Shown: positions 7,858 to 16,350, counted from the stretch's first letter. The stretch: 39,016 nucleotides of DNA from JAJPXC01 sp964562375 (GCA_964562375.1 CAZLSW010000026.1:1-39016), one strand, 5' to 3'. Made by a program: numbers and translations. Notes: generated by a model not told the origin, from the sequence alone.

Positions 7858-8876
7858 TATCTGCGGTAGGTTAAGATTTTGTATATCAATTCGTGGAGAA
7901 GGTCAAACGGGTCCTGTCGCGAGCCCACGCCCTTGCATTTGGCGTCGAATCGGCGTATATCGTTGATTATCTCTATCACTTGCCAGGCGTTGTAGTTACG
8001 CATCGCCGGTAGCACGTCCTTAAGCGCGTAAGTGCTTTTGAGACCCATCGCCGCAGCCAGCGAGCGATCGCTCTTGTCGGGCGTGTATTGGCCCACAAGC
8101 ACGTTGGAGAAGAAATTGAACAACACCGCACCCGTGGGAATGGGATTGTTGTTCTTGGGATTGGAGCGGAAATAGCGTATGATGGTGAAAGCCTTTTGGG
8201 CGTTGCGGTTGGCTATGGCGGCAACAAGCTCGAAGTTGTTGTAATCCTTGCTCACTCCGATATGGCGCTCCACGGCCTCGGGAGTGATCATGGCGCCCGG
8301 TCCAAGGATGCCTGTGAGCTTGTCAACCTCGTTGTAGATTTTCGACAGGTCGGAGCCGATATAGTCGGTGAGCATCGTCAACGCCTTGGGGTCGATGGTA
8401 AGGCCTTTGGATTTCACCAATTGTGACACGGCTCCGCTCACGTTGTTCATCTTCTTGGACTCGAAGACTACGCCACCCGATTTCTTCAGCGGGGCAATCA
8501 GGTCCTTCCCTTTGGCTTTTTCCCCTCGGGAGCAGATTACGAGAATAGTGGTGGGAGTAGGGGAGGCGGCATAAGCGCCCAGGGCGTTGAGCCAAGCGGC
8601 GGGCACGGCTTGTGCCTCTTTAAGGATCACCACTTGACGATCGGCCATCATCGGGTATCGGCGGCAAGCCTCGATTACCTGCGACGGCTCCACCTCGGGA
8701 GCGTACATCACGTAGAGGTTGAAGTCGCGATCCCCCTCAGGAATTATTTGCTCAAAGCGCTTTACCAGCTCGTCGATGTAGTAACCCTCCTCGCCGTGAA
8801 GGAGATACAACGGCGCGTATTGCCCTTTGGAGAGCTGGGAGCAGAGCACTGGATATGTGATTTCGGCCTCGGCCAT
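7857..8876 (-). CDS. holA: DNA polymerase III subunit delta
   Basis: HolA is the clamp-loader delta subunit that opens the sliding clamp. The N-terminus reads ITYPVLCSQLSKGQYAPLYLLHGEEGYY with the AAA+-like but non-catalytic P-loop region, and the C-terminal collar domain ends FDLLHELIYKILTYRR. I chose the ATG at 8876 (MAEAEITYP, 339 residues, the usual length). An ATG at 8939 would add 21 unusual residues that overlap a candidate promoter. It is the first gene of the minus-strand run that continues through yraN, rseC-like and rnf. Confidence 0.95.
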   Translation of the reverse strand: MAEAEITYPVLCSQLSKGQYAPLYLLHGEEGYYIDELVKRFEQIIPEGDRDFNLYVMYAPEVEPSQVIEACRRYPMMADRQVVILKEAQAVPAAWLNALGAYAASPTPTTILVICSRGEKAKGKDLIAPLKKSGGVVFESKKMNNVSGAVSQLVKSKGLTIDPKALTMLTDYIGSDLSKIYNEVDKLTGILGPGAMITPEAVERHIGVSKDYNNFELVAAIANRNAQKAFTIIRYFRSNPKNNNPIPTGAVLFNFFSNVLVGQYTPDKSDRSLAAAMGLKSTYALKDVLPAMRNYNAWQVIEIINDIRRFDAKCKGVGSRQDPFDLLHELIYKILTYRR

Positions 8877-8896
8877 AGGGAAAATAGATGCTGTTT

Positions 8897-8904
8897 CAAA
8901 AATA
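8897..8904 (-). promoter_or_regulatory. Candidate -7 element for holA operon
   Basis: On the minus strand TATTTTTG (8904 to 8897) matches TAnnTTTG and lies about 20 nt before the chosen holA ATG. A second match, TAATTTTG, is at 8944 to 8937. Neither has a clear TTTG at the expected 19-21 nt upstream, so support is modest. Confidence 0.35.
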
Positions 8905-8957
8905 ATGTGTAAATTTACCAATAATTTCTTATTTGCCAAAATTATCGTGTAAAAGTA

Positions 8958-9407
8958 GTGGAAAATCTCAATTTGCCTGCCTTCGACATCAAGGTGGATT
9001 TCACCGGACGTTTCCCCCGCGTGTACGACACGCTGCGGAGGAAACTTGTGGCGTTAACCCCCGAGGAGTGGGTAAGGCAGCATTTTGTGAATTTTCTTAT
9101 AGCTCATCTTGGCTATCCGGCTTCGTTGATGGCTAACGAGATAGGGATAGAATTAAACAACACCCGGCGACGCTGCGACACGGTGGTTTTCGACCGACAG
9201 GGACAGCCATTAGTGATTGTGGAATATAAGGCTCCCGATGTGACGATCACCCAGGAGGTATTTGATCAGGTGGTGCGTTACAACATGGTGCTTCAGGCGA
9301 GGTATCTCATGGTGTCAAATGGGTTGTGTCATTATTGCGTAAAGGTGGATTATATAGAGAAAAAGGTGGAATTCCTTGCGGATATTCCACCTTATGGGGC
9401 GCTATAG
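8958..9407 (+). CDS. HsdR N-terminal-type PD-(D/E)xK nuclease domain protein
   Basis: This 149-residue protein resembles the HSDR_N domain (type I restriction R-subunit N-terminus) standing alone. The nuclease core is visible: E61 in NEIGIEL, D74 in RRCDTVVFD, and E89/K91 in VIVEYKAP. There is no helicase motor, no HsdM or HsdS nearby and no target-recognition gene, so a restriction system is unlikely here. The start is a GTG at 8958 (no in-frame ATG fits the conserved N-terminus). It is transcribed divergently from holA, a neighbourhood I recall from other Bacteroidetes. The role is unknown; DNA repair or replication-linked cleavage is a guess. Confidence 0.85.
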   Translation: MENLNLPAFDIKVDFTGRFPRVYDTLRRKLVALTPEEWVRQHFVNFLIAHLGYPASLMANEIGIELNNTRRRCDTVVFDRQGQPLVIVEYKAPDVTITQEVFDQVVRYNMVLQARYLMVSNGLCHYCVKVDYIEKKVEFLADIPPYGAL

Positions 9408-9427
9408 GGCGTATAGGTCCATAGGTC

Positions 9428-10051
9428 TTATTTCAGGAAATAAGTGAAGCGAATCGACCAGGACCGATTACGCGCCGAGAAGTCGTCAAGCACCTTGGTC
9501 TTGAGGGCGTAAGTCATGCCCCAGTTGCGCACGGCCGTGATATGGAATTGTTTCTTGATCTCTACGCCAAAACCCACCTCGAGGGCGAAATCGGCCGCGG
9601 CCCAATCAAAAGCGCCGATACTGCTGTGCCCGGCCAGGAAGCCTACCGCCGGACCACCATAGACAAACGGCGCAAGGTATTCCTCAAAGCCGCCCATGCG
9701 CGTCCATTTGAAGCGTAAGTGGAGTGGAACGGTGATGTAATGCATGTATACGCGGGAATCGCCGTAACCTTCGCTCGCCCACACATACTTCTCGCCAAGA
9801 TTAACCTTGGCTCCTTTCAGAGAATAGAAGATTCCGGTGTCAAGGCCGAAACCTATACCGGGGAACATAGTCTCGGTAACCACGCCGGCGTCAAAGCCGT
9901 AGGCCTGGTCCACTGCCACGAGGTCTTGCTTAAACTTGAGGTTGGAGAATTCAGCGCCCACCATGGGACCCCAGCGGAATTGGGCCGAGGCGCACAGGCC
10001 CACGGTAAGGCACACGAGCAATAATATCGATCGGGAGAAATTTTTCATCAT
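9428..10051 (-). CDS. Outer-membrane beta-barrel (porin-family) protein
   Basis: An exported barrel protein of the PorT/outer-membrane beta-barrel type. A signal peptide (MMKNFSRSILLLVCLTVGLC, then ASAQ) is followed by alternating hydrophobic/aromatic strands, GPMVGAEFSNLKF near the mature N-terminus, and a terminal aromatic strand ending WSIRFTYFLK. There are 207 residues from the first Met; the second Met at 10048 is equally possible. It is monocistronic and converges on the HsdR-N gene with a 20-bp gap. A strong Bacteroidetes promoter lies just upstream. Substrate is unknown; these proteins may be small channels or structural barrels. Confidence 0.85.
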   Translation of the reverse strand: MMKNFSRSILLLVCLTVGLCASAQFRWGPMVGAEFSNLKFKQDLVAVDQAYGFDAGVVTETMFPGIGFGLDTGIFYSLKGAKVNLGEKYVWASEGYGDSRVYMHYITVPLHLRFKWTRMGGFEEYLAPFVYGGPAVGFLAGHSSIGAFDWAAADFALEVGFGVEIKKQFHITAVRNWGMTYALKTKVLDDFSARNRSWSIRFTYFLK

Positions 10052-10067
10052 TTTCCGTTTTACGCCG

Positions 10068-10099
10068 CAAAATTAGCAACTTTTCGTTACCGAGCCAAA
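10068..10099 (-). promoter_or_regulatory. Bacteroidetes-type promoter for the barrel protein gene
   Basis: Read on the minus strand, TTTG (10099-10096) is followed by 20 nt and TAATTTTG (10075-10068). This is a full match to the Bacteroidetes sigma-ABfr consensus TTTG-N19-21-TAnnTTTG. The predicted transcript start near 10061 leaves a very short leader before the ATG at 10051. A strong hairpin abuts the -33 element. Confidence 0.8.
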
Positions 10100-10135
10100 T
10101 GGGCGCCATCTAACAACTGTTAAAGTGGCGCCCAT
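10099..10135. terminator. Strong inverted repeat between leuB and the barrel gene
   Basis: A 10-bp perfect stem (10099-10108 with 10126-10135, core GGGCGCCA/TGGCGCCC) encloses a second 4-bp stem TAAC/GTTA. It lies 44-80 nt past the leuB stop and could be the terminator of the leu operon. On the minus strand only a short TTT follows, so the U-tract is weak. Each arm also contains the palindrome GGCGCC, so a protein-binding site is an alternative. Confidence 0.55.
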
Positions 10136-10178
10136 AATCGATAATTCCGGGTGGGTTGCAAAAAATTAGGGAATCTCC

Positions 10179-11240
10179 TTAGGCTTTTTTGATATAGTCG
10201 ACGATCCATGCACCTACCTCCTTGGTGCCGTAGGCGGCTCCTCCGGGCACTTGGATCTCGGGGGTGCGCACGCAAGCGTCGAGAGAGGCGTTGACGGCTT
10301 TGCGTATCAGTTCACCCTCGGCCTTGCAGTCGAAGTACTCAAAGAGCATGGCTACCGACAGGATTTGTGCCAAGGGATTGGCTATGTTCTTGCCTGCCGC
10401 TTGGGGCCATGAACCGTGGATGGGTTCAAATACAGGGGTGCTCTCGCCGGTGGATGCTGATGGGAGCAATCCCATTGAGCCGGAAATCACCGATCCTTCA
10501 TCGGTGAGGATGTCGCCGAAAGTGTTCTCGGTGACCATCACGTCAAAGAAACGAGGTTCCTGAATCATGCGCATAGCGGCGTTGTCGACGTACATGTAAT
10601 CGGTCTCCACGTCGGGGTACTGAGGGGCTATTTCTTGCGCTATTTTTCGCCACAAGCGGCTGGAGGCAAGCACGTTGGCCTTGTCAACCACAGTAAGGTG
10701 CTTGCGACGACGCCGAGCGTAGGCGTAAGCCGTGTGGAGGATGCGCTCGATCTCGGGACGCGTGTAAGCGTTGGTGTCGTAAGCGCGGTCGTTGTCTTGG
10801 TATTTCTCGCCGAAATACATGCCACCGGTGAGCTCGCGGATGCAGATGAAGTCGGCCCCTTCAACCAGCTCCTTGCGCAGGGGTGAGAGGTGAAGCAAGC
10901 ACTCGAAAGTCTCCACGGGACGGATATTGGCGAACAAACCCAGTTTCTTGCGCATTGCCAGCAAGCCTAGCTCGGGACGTACCTTGGCGGTAGGATCGTT
11001 GTCAAATTTGGGATGTCCCACGGCCGAGAACAGCACGGCATCGGCGTCGCGGCAGATTTCGTAGGTATTCTCGGGGAAAGGGTCGCCCACGGCGTCGATG
11101 GCTGCGGCTCCGCAAAGGGCGTAAGTGTAGTTGACCGTGTGGCCGAATTTCTCACAAACGGCGCTCATCACGTCGACTCCCTGCTGGGAGATTTCAGGCC
11201 CGATACCGTCGCCGGGCAACACTGCGATATTGAAATTCAT
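10179..11240 (-). CDS. leuB: 3-isopropylmalate dehydrogenase
   Basis: LeuB oxidatively decarboxylates 3-isopropylmalate to 2-oxoisocaproate with NAD+ in leucine synthesis. The 353 residues are standard. GDGIGPEI near the N-terminus, the substrate loop RELTGGMYFGE, and the metal-binding segment FDVMVTENTFGDILTDEGS followed by GSMGLLPSAS are all present. It is the last gene of the leu operon, 3 nt after the second synthase-like gene. LeuB-type enzymes can also act on beta-methylmalate, which matters if the neighbour makes citramalate. Confidence 0.97.
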   Translation of the reverse strand: MNFNIAVLPGDGIGPEISQQGVDVMSAVCEKFGHTVNYTYALCGAAAIDAVGDPFPENTYEICRDADAVLFSAVGHPKFDNDPTAKVRPELGLLAMRKKLGLFANIRPVETFECLLHLSPLRKELVEGADFICIRELTGGMYFGEKYQDNDRAYDTNAYTRPEIERILHTAYAYARRRRKHLTVVDKANVLASSRLWRKIAQEIAPQYPDVETDYMYVDNAAMRMIQEPRFFDVMVTENTFGDILTDEGSVISGSMGLLPSASTGESTPVFEPIHGSWPQAAGKNIANPLAQILSVAMLFEYFDCKAEGELIRKAVNASLDACVRTPEIQVPGGAAYGTKEVGAWIVDYIKKA

Positions 11241-11243
11241 ATA

Positions 11244-12809
11244 CTATTGAAGATTATTTTCAATGATGTTGAGCATTTTCAGGGTGGCTTGGATGGCGGC
11301 CTCGGTTTGGTCGGCGTCAAGTCCGCGGGTCTTGAGTTGCTGTCCTCCGTCGAGTTCCCAAGTGATGGTTGTTTGCACAAGGGCGTCGGTGTGACCTCCA
11401 GGGGGGATATTGACGGCGTAGTTGAGCAGGATTGGGAGCTTTCGTCCCAAATCCTTGTAGATGGCCCGCAAGGCCTTCACAAAGGCGTCATATTGGCCGT
11501 CTCCCCGGGCTACTGTCTCGTATTCCTCGCCGTTAATCGACAGCCTTACCGAGGCCGTGGGCTTCAAGCCGTGGGACAATGACAAGGCGTAGTTGATAAT
11601 CTTCACCGACTGTTCCAAGGGGGAGTGTTTCAGCACGTCGGCTACGATAAAGGGAAGGTCGGATGGGGTGACGATCTCTTTCTTGTCGCCGAGCTCGATT
11701 ACTCGGTCGGTTACCTTCTTGATGTCCTCGTCGCTTAGCTCGATACCCAAGGTTTCGAGGTTGTGACGTATATTGGCTTTGCCGGAGGTCTTGCCCAAAG
11801 CATATTCCCGCTCGCGACCGAATCGCTCAGGGAGCAACTCGTTGTAATACAGGTTGTTCTTGGAGTCACCATCGGCATGCACGCCTGCGCATTGGGTGAA
11901 CACGTTCTCGCCTATGATAGGTTTGTTGGGAGGAACCATGATGCCGGAGAACGATTCCACGATGTGGCTCACCTTGTTGATTTTGCGCTCATCGATACCT
12001 GTTACCAATTGCAGGTGGTCGTGGATAACGGCTACTGTTGACGACAGCGTGGCGTTCCCGGCGCGCTCTCCCAGTCCGTTGATTGTTACATGAACGCCGT
12101 GCGCCCCGGCCTGCAATGCGGCGAAACAGTTACCAGCGGCGAGGTCATAGTCGTTGTGGGCATGAAAATCGAAGTGCAAATCGGGGTAGCGCTCGATCAT
12201 ACGGCGCATGTAGTAATAAGTCTGGGTGGGAGTGAGGATGCCGAGAGTGTCGGGGAGCATGAATCGCTTGATGGGAAGGCGTTGGATTGCGTCCATCACT
12301 TGGTAAAGGTAGGCGCGGGAGTTTTTCACGCCGTTCGACCAATCCTCTAGGTAGAGATTTACATCCAATCCGGCTTCTTTGGCCCGGTATACCTCGCGGG
12401 TAATTGCCTGGATATGCTCTTCAGGGGTTTGGCCAAGCTGATAGCGGCAATGCTTTTCCGATCCTTTGCTAAGCAGGTTAATCACCTTGCCGCCAGCGTC
12501 TTTAATCCATTGGATGGAACGACCGTTATCGAGGAATCCAAGAATCTCGATTCTCTCCAGATTGCCGGTTTTCTCGGCCCATGAGCATAGGCGACGGGCT
12601 GTTTCCAGCTCGCCGTCGCTCACGCGGGCCGACGCAATCTCGATACGGGGCACGTGGAGCTCGCGCAACAGGAGGCGCGCGATGTTGAGCTTTTCGGTGG
12701 CCGTGAACGACACGCCCGAAGTCTGCTCTCCGTCGCGCAGCGTGGTGTCCATGATCTCCACGCGTCGTCCGCGAGGAGCTGGGGTATGTGGCTTATCGGC
12801 TTGCCTCAT
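11244..12809 (-). CDS. Second isopropylmalate/citramalate synthase-like enzyme
   Basis: A member of the HMG-CoA-lyase-like acyltransferase family related to LeuA and CimA. The TIM-barrel catalytic half starts at EIMDTTLRDGEQTSG, with the metal-binding HAHNDYDLAAGN and NGLGERAGNA motifs. The C-terminal half resembles the LeuA allosteric domain (GGHTDALVQTTITWEL). Length 521. It differs strongly from the true LeuA encoded upstream (14807-16303). Embedded between leuD and leuB, it may be a citramalate synthase feeding isoleucine through LeuCD/LeuB, or a second isopropylmalate synthase. Sequence alone does not settle the acceptor. The ATG at 12809 overlaps the leuD end by 17 nt. Confidence 0.85.
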   Translation of the reverse strand: MRQADKPHTPAPRGRRVEIMDTTLRDGEQTSGVSFTATEKLNIARLLLRELHVPRIEIASARVSDGELETARRLCSWAEKTGNLERIEILGFLDNGRSIQWIKDAGGKVINLLSKGSEKHCRYQLGQTPEEHIQAITREVYRAKEAGLDVNLYLEDWSNGVKNSRAYLYQVMDAIQRLPIKRFMLPDTLGILTPTQTYYYMRRMIERYPDLHFDFHAHNDYDLAAGNCFAALQAGAHGVHVTINGLGERAGNATLSSTVAVIHDHLQLVTGIDERKINKVSHIVESFSGIMVPPNKPIIGENVFTQCAGVHADGDSKNNLYYNELLPERFGREREYALGKTSGKANIRHNLETLGIELSDEDIKKVTDRVIELGDKKEIVTPSDLPFIVADVLKHSPLEQSVKIINYALSLSHGLKPTASVRLSINGEEYETVARGDGQYDAFVKALRAIYKDLGRKLPILLNYAVNIPPGGHTDALVQTTITWELDGGQQLKTRGLDADQTEAAIQATLKMLNIIENNLQ

Positions 12810-13383
12810 AGCTTTCGATGTCGGCCTGCTTGGTGAGCAGATAGTCGATGTCGTCGAGGCCGTTGATCAAGCAATGCTTTTTGTAGGGGTTGATGTCAAA
12901 TTGTTCCGAGCGCCCTGTCGTAAGATTCGTGATGGTCTGGGCCGGAAGATCCACTTTCAGCTCGGCCTTGGGATTGGCCTCGATTGTGGCGAAAATCTCA
13001 GCCAAGAAATCGTCGGAAACCACTACGGGTAGCACGAAGTTGTTCAATTCGTTGTTCTTGTGGATGTCGGCGAAAAAGCTGGATACGACCACGCGGAAAC
13101 CGTAGTCGGCGATCGCCCAAGCGGCGTGCTCGCGGGAGGAGCCGGAGCCGAAGTTCTTGCCGGCAACGAGGATTTTAGCATCCTTGTAGCGCGGGTCGTT
13201 CAAGGGGAAAGTGGCGATGGGATGGCCTTGCTTGTCGTAACGCCAGTCGCGGAACAGGTTCTCGCCGAAGCCCTCGCGTGAGGTCGCTTTCAGGAAGCGC
13301 GCGGGGATGATCTGGTCGGTGTCGACGTTCTCCATTGGCAGGGGAACGCAAGCGGATATGATGGTGTCGAATTTCTGTTTCAT
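12793..13383 (-). CDS. leuD: 3-isopropylmalate dehydratase small subunit
   Basis: LeuD is the swivel-domain partner of LeuC in isomerizing 2- to 3-isopropylmalate. The 196 residues include NVDTDQIIPARFLK near the N-terminus and GKNFGSGSSREHAAWAI, the substrate-contacting motif of the small subunit. It follows leuC after 15 nt occupied by a heptad repeat that overlaps the leuC 3' end. It overlaps the next gene by 17 nt. Confidence 0.97.
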   Translation of the reverse strand: MKQKFDTIISACVPLPMENVDTDQIIPARFLKATSREGFGENLFRDWRYDKQGHPIATFPLNDPRYKDAKILVAGKNFGSGSSREHAAWAIADYGFRVVVSSFFADIHKNNELNNFVLPVVVSDDFLAEIFATIEANPKAELKVDLPAQTITNLTTGRSEQFDINPYKKHCLINGLDDIDYLLTKQADIESYEASR

Positions 13384-13417
13384 TTTAGCATTAAGCGTTT
13401 AGCATTTAGCATTTAGC
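13383..13417. repeat. Heptad tandem array ATTTAGC, 5 copies, entering leuC
   Basis: Units start at 13383, 13390, 13397, 13404 and 13411 (TTTTAGC, ATTAAGC, GTTTAGC, ATTTAGC, ATTTAGC). On the minus strand the last two and a half units encode the end of LeuC (LNAKC plus TAA stop at 13401-13399). The first unit begins within the leuD ATG region. The same ATTTAGC word forms the hairpin between glnN and gltB 17 kb away. Confidence 0.85.
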
Positions 13418-14805
13418 GAACGGGGATCGGTGAGGACGCCGGTGATGGCAGTGGCTGCTGCTACAAGCGGGCCGGCAAGGATCGTGCGCGAGCCGGGGCC
13501 TTGACGTCCCTCAAAGTTGCGGTTGGAGGTGGAGACTGCTAATTTGCCCGCGGGTACCTTATCCTCATTCATGGCCAGGCAAGCCGAGCATCCGGGTTGA
13601 CGGAGCTGGAAGCCGGCTTCCTCAAGGATTTTGTCGAGACCCTCCTCGCGTATCTGCTTGTCCACTTTCCACGATCCGGGGACTAGCCAAGCGGTAATGT
13701 TGTCGGCTTTTTTCTTGCCCTTGACAACGTTGGCAAAAGCGCGGAAATCCTCGATACGACCGTTGGTGCAAGAGCCGAGGAACACGTAATCGACGGGTGT
13801 GCCCTCGAGTTTCTGGCCAGGTTTCCAGCCCATGTAGTCCAAAGATTTCATGAAGGAAATGCGGCCTGCCTCGTCATCGGCGTCAGGCTCGGGAACGGCC
13901 TCGGTGATGCCGATACCCATTCCGGGATTGGTGCCAAAGGTGATGCGAGGCTCGATGTCGGCAGCGTCGAAAGTGATCTCGGCGTCAAATTTAGCATCCT
14001 TGTCGCTGTACAGCTCTTTCCATTTCTTAACAGCTTTGTCCCATTCCTCGCCTTGGGGGGCGAAGTCGCGACCCTTGCAGTAGGAAAAGGTCACTTCGTC
14101 GGGAGCGATCATGCCGCCGCGTGCGCCCATCTCGATGGAGAGGTTGCACACGGTCATGCGCTCATCCATCGACAACGAGCGGATAGCCTCGCCGGCGTAT
14201 TCCACAAAGTATCCCGTGGCGCCGCCGGTGGTCATCTTGGCGATGATGTAAAGGGCAATGTCCTTGGCTGTGACGCCAGGGCGTAGCTTGCCCTCGACAT
14301 TGATGCGCATGGTTTTGGGTTTGGGCTGGAGGATGCACTGTGAGGCGAGCACCATCTCCACCTCCGATGTGCCGATTCCGAAAGCGACGGCCCCGAATGC
14401 GCCATGGGTGGATGTGTGGCTGTCGCCGCACACGATGGTGTAACCGGGGAGTGTCAAGCCGTTCTCGGGGCCTATCACGTGGATGATGCCGTTGCGCTCG
14501 TTGCCGAGGCCGTAGAGGGTCAAGCCAAATTCCTTGGCGTTGCGAGTGAGGGTGTCAACTTGGTTGCGTGAAACGGGGTCGGCGATGGGTTTGTCCTGGT
14601 TGAGCGTGGGGATGTTGTGGTCGGGCGAGCAGAACGTACGCTCGGGACGGAACACCTTTAGACCTCGGTCGCGCAGGCCCTGAAACGCTTGTGGAGAGGT
14701 GACCTCGTGGCAATAGTGACGATCGATGTATAATTGGGTGGGACCGCCTTCAATCACATTGACGGCGTGAGCGTCCCAGATTTTGTCGAATAATGTTTTT
14801 CCCAT
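13399..14805 (-). CDS. leuC: 3-isopropylmalate dehydratase large subunit
   Basis: LeuC is the aconitase-family 4Fe-4S catalytic subunit of isopropylmalate isomerase. The cluster ligands are C346 (GSCTNGR) and C406/C409 (GCSACLAMN). VCGDSHTSTHGAFGA (125-139) is the aconitase signature region. The 468 residues match the family. Its last residues, LNAKC, and the stop are written in the ATTTAGC heptad array, so the natural C-terminus was probably altered by the repeat. It begins one base after the leuA stop. Confidence 0.97.
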   Translation of the reverse strand: MGKTLFDKIWDAHAVNVIEGGPTQLYIDRHYCHEVTSPQAFQGLRDRGLKVFRPERTFCSPDHNIPTLNQDKPIADPVSRNQVDTLTRNAKEFGLTLYGLGNERNGIIHVIGPENGLTLPGYTIVCGDSHTSTHGAFGAVAFGIGTSEVEMVLASQCILQPKPKTMRINVEGKLRPGVTAKDIALYIIAKMTTGGATGYFVEYAGEAIRSLSMDERMTVCNLSIEMGARGGMIAPDEVTFSYCKGRDFAPQGEEWDKAVKKWKELYSDKDAKFDAEITFDAADIEPRITFGTNPGMGIGITEAVPEPDADDEAGRISFMKSLDYMGWKPGQKLEGTPVDYVFLGSCTNGRIEDFRAFANVVKGKKKADNITAWLVPGSWKVDKQIREEGLDKILEEAGFQLRQPGCSACLAMNEDKVPAGKLAVSTSNRNFEGRQGPGSRTILAGPLVAAATAITGVLTDPRSLNAKC

Positions 14806-14806
14806 T

Positions 14807-16303
14807 TTAATGAACGAATTTGTTGATGGCGTCGATGAATGCCTCGGCCGAGGCGGCTACGATGTCGGTGTTGGCCGAGAATCCGTAGTAGGAGTTGCCG
14901 TCGTGTTCCACGGTCATGTGTACCTTGCCCACGTCGTTACTACCCTTGTTGATGGCTTGGATAAGGAACTCCTTGACAAGCATCGTGCGGCGAATGATGA
15001 GCTTGATGGCCGAGATGGCGGCATCGACGGGGCCGTTGCCCGACGCGCAAGCCTCGAATTTTTCTCCGGCGATATCCAATCCCACTGAAGCAACCGAGTG
15101 GATTCCCACACCAGCGGTGACTTGGAGGAAGTCGAGCTTGATGCGACGCTTGGCGGCGTGGTGTTTGCCGGCAAGCATGAGCACATCGTCGTCGTTGATC
15201 TCCTTTTTGCGGTCGGCGAGCTGGAGGAACGACTGGTAGGCTTTGTCGAGAGCCTCTTTGTCAAGATCGATGCCCAGTACATGCAAGCGGTGCTTGAGAG
15301 CGGCACGGCCCGAGCGGGCGGTAAGCACGATCGAGTTTTCGTCCACGCCCACGTCGGTGGGGTTGATAATTTCGTAGCTCTCTCGGTTTTTGAGCACGCC
15401 GTCCTGGTGAATGCCTGAGGAGTGGGCAAACGCGTTTCGGCCCACTATGGCCTTGTTGGGTTGCACTGGCATGTTCATCAGCGATGATACCATGCGCGAG
15501 ATGCCATAAATCTTTGTGGTGTTGATATTGGTGTCGATGCCGAGCTCCTTGTGGCTCTTGAAGATCATGGCCACCTCCTCGAGCGAGGTGTTGCCGGCGC
15601 GCTCGCCGATTCCGTTGATTGTAACCTCGGCCTGACGGGCGCCTCCGAGGATTCCGGAGATGGTGTTGGCTGTGGCCATGCCCAGGTCGTTGTGGCAGTG
15701 GGTGGCGATTGTTACCTTATCTATACCGTCGACGTTGTCGATTAGATACTTGATTTTGGCTTGGAAGTCGCGGGGGAGGCAGTAGCCCGTGGTGTCGGGG
15801 ATGTTGACCACGGTGGCGCCAGCCTTGATTACGGCCTCGATGACGCGCGCAAGATATTCGTTGTCGGTGCGACCGGCGTCCTCGGCGTAAAATTGCACGT
15901 CCTCGACAAACTTCTTGGCGAACGACACGCAAGCCGCGGCTCGCTCAAGGATGTCCTCGCGGTTGGAGTTGAATTTATATTTAATGTGGTAGTCGGATGT
16001 ACCGATGCCGGTGTGGATGCGTTTGTGCTTGGCGTATTTAAGCGCGTCGGCAGCCACGCGAATGTCGTTCTCCACTGCGCGCGTCAGGGCGCAGATGGTA
16101 GGCCATGTGACAGCTTTGGAAATCTCTTGCACGGAGTTGAAATCGCCAGGGCTAGAAACGGGGAAACCGGCCTCGATCACGTCGACACCAAGCTCTTCAA
16201 GGGCCTTGGCGACCTCGATTTTCTCGACCGTGTTCAATTGGCAACCTGGCACTTGCTCGCCGTCGCGGAGCGTTGTGTCAAATATAAATAGACGATCACT
16301 CAT
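14807..16303 (-). CDS. leuA: 2-isopropylmalate synthase
   Basis: LeuA condenses acetyl-CoA with 2-oxoisovalerate, the committed step to leucine. It opens with FIFDTTLRDGEQVPGCQLN, carries the metal-site HCHNDLGMATANT and NGIGERAGNTSLEE, and has the linker FAHSSGIHQDG. The C-terminal leucine-sensing domain includes GNGPVDAAISAI. At 498 residues it is near the usual length. It is first in the operon leuA-leuC-leuD-synthase 2-leuB and is preceded by a full-consensus promoter. I see no leucine-rich leader peptide in the roughly 40-nt leader, so attenuation by a peptide is unlikely. Confidence 0.97.
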   Translation of the reverse strand: MSDRLFIFDTTLRDGEQVPGCQLNTVEKIEVAKALEELGVDVIEAGFPVSSPGDFNSVQEISKAVTWPTICALTRAVENDIRVAADALKYAKHKRIHTGIGTSDYHIKYKFNSNREDILERAAACVSFAKKFVEDVQFYAEDAGRTDNEYLARVIEAVIKAGATVVNIPDTTGYCLPRDFQAKIKYLIDNVDGIDKVTIATHCHNDLGMATANTISGILGGARQAEVTINGIGERAGNTSLEEVAMIFKSHKELGIDTNINTTKIYGISRMVSSLMNMPVQPNKAIVGRNAFAHSSGIHQDGVLKNRESYEIINPTDVGVDENSIVLTARSGRAALKHRLHVLGIDLDKEALDKAYQSFLQLADRKKEINDDDVLMLAGKHHAAKRRIKLDFLQVTAGVGIHSVASVGLDIAGEKFEACASGNGPVDAAISAIKLIIRRTMLVKEFLIQAINKGSNDVGKVHMTVEHDGNSYYGFSANTDIVAASAEAFIDAINKFVH

Positions 16304-16350
16304 AATTGGATTTATAAATCTTTTTTACCTTGCTTTGAGTATATAGGCCG

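Noticed and set aside
8877..8939. An upstream ATG extending holA by 21 codons
   Set aside because: The added residues are not like DnaN-loader delta subunits, and the region contains candidate promoter boxes; MAEAEITYP is the better start.
16304..16344. A leucine-rich leader peptide for leu attenuation
   Set aside because: The leader after the predicted start is about 40 nt and contains no ATG-initiated frame with leucine codons and no terminator hairpin.
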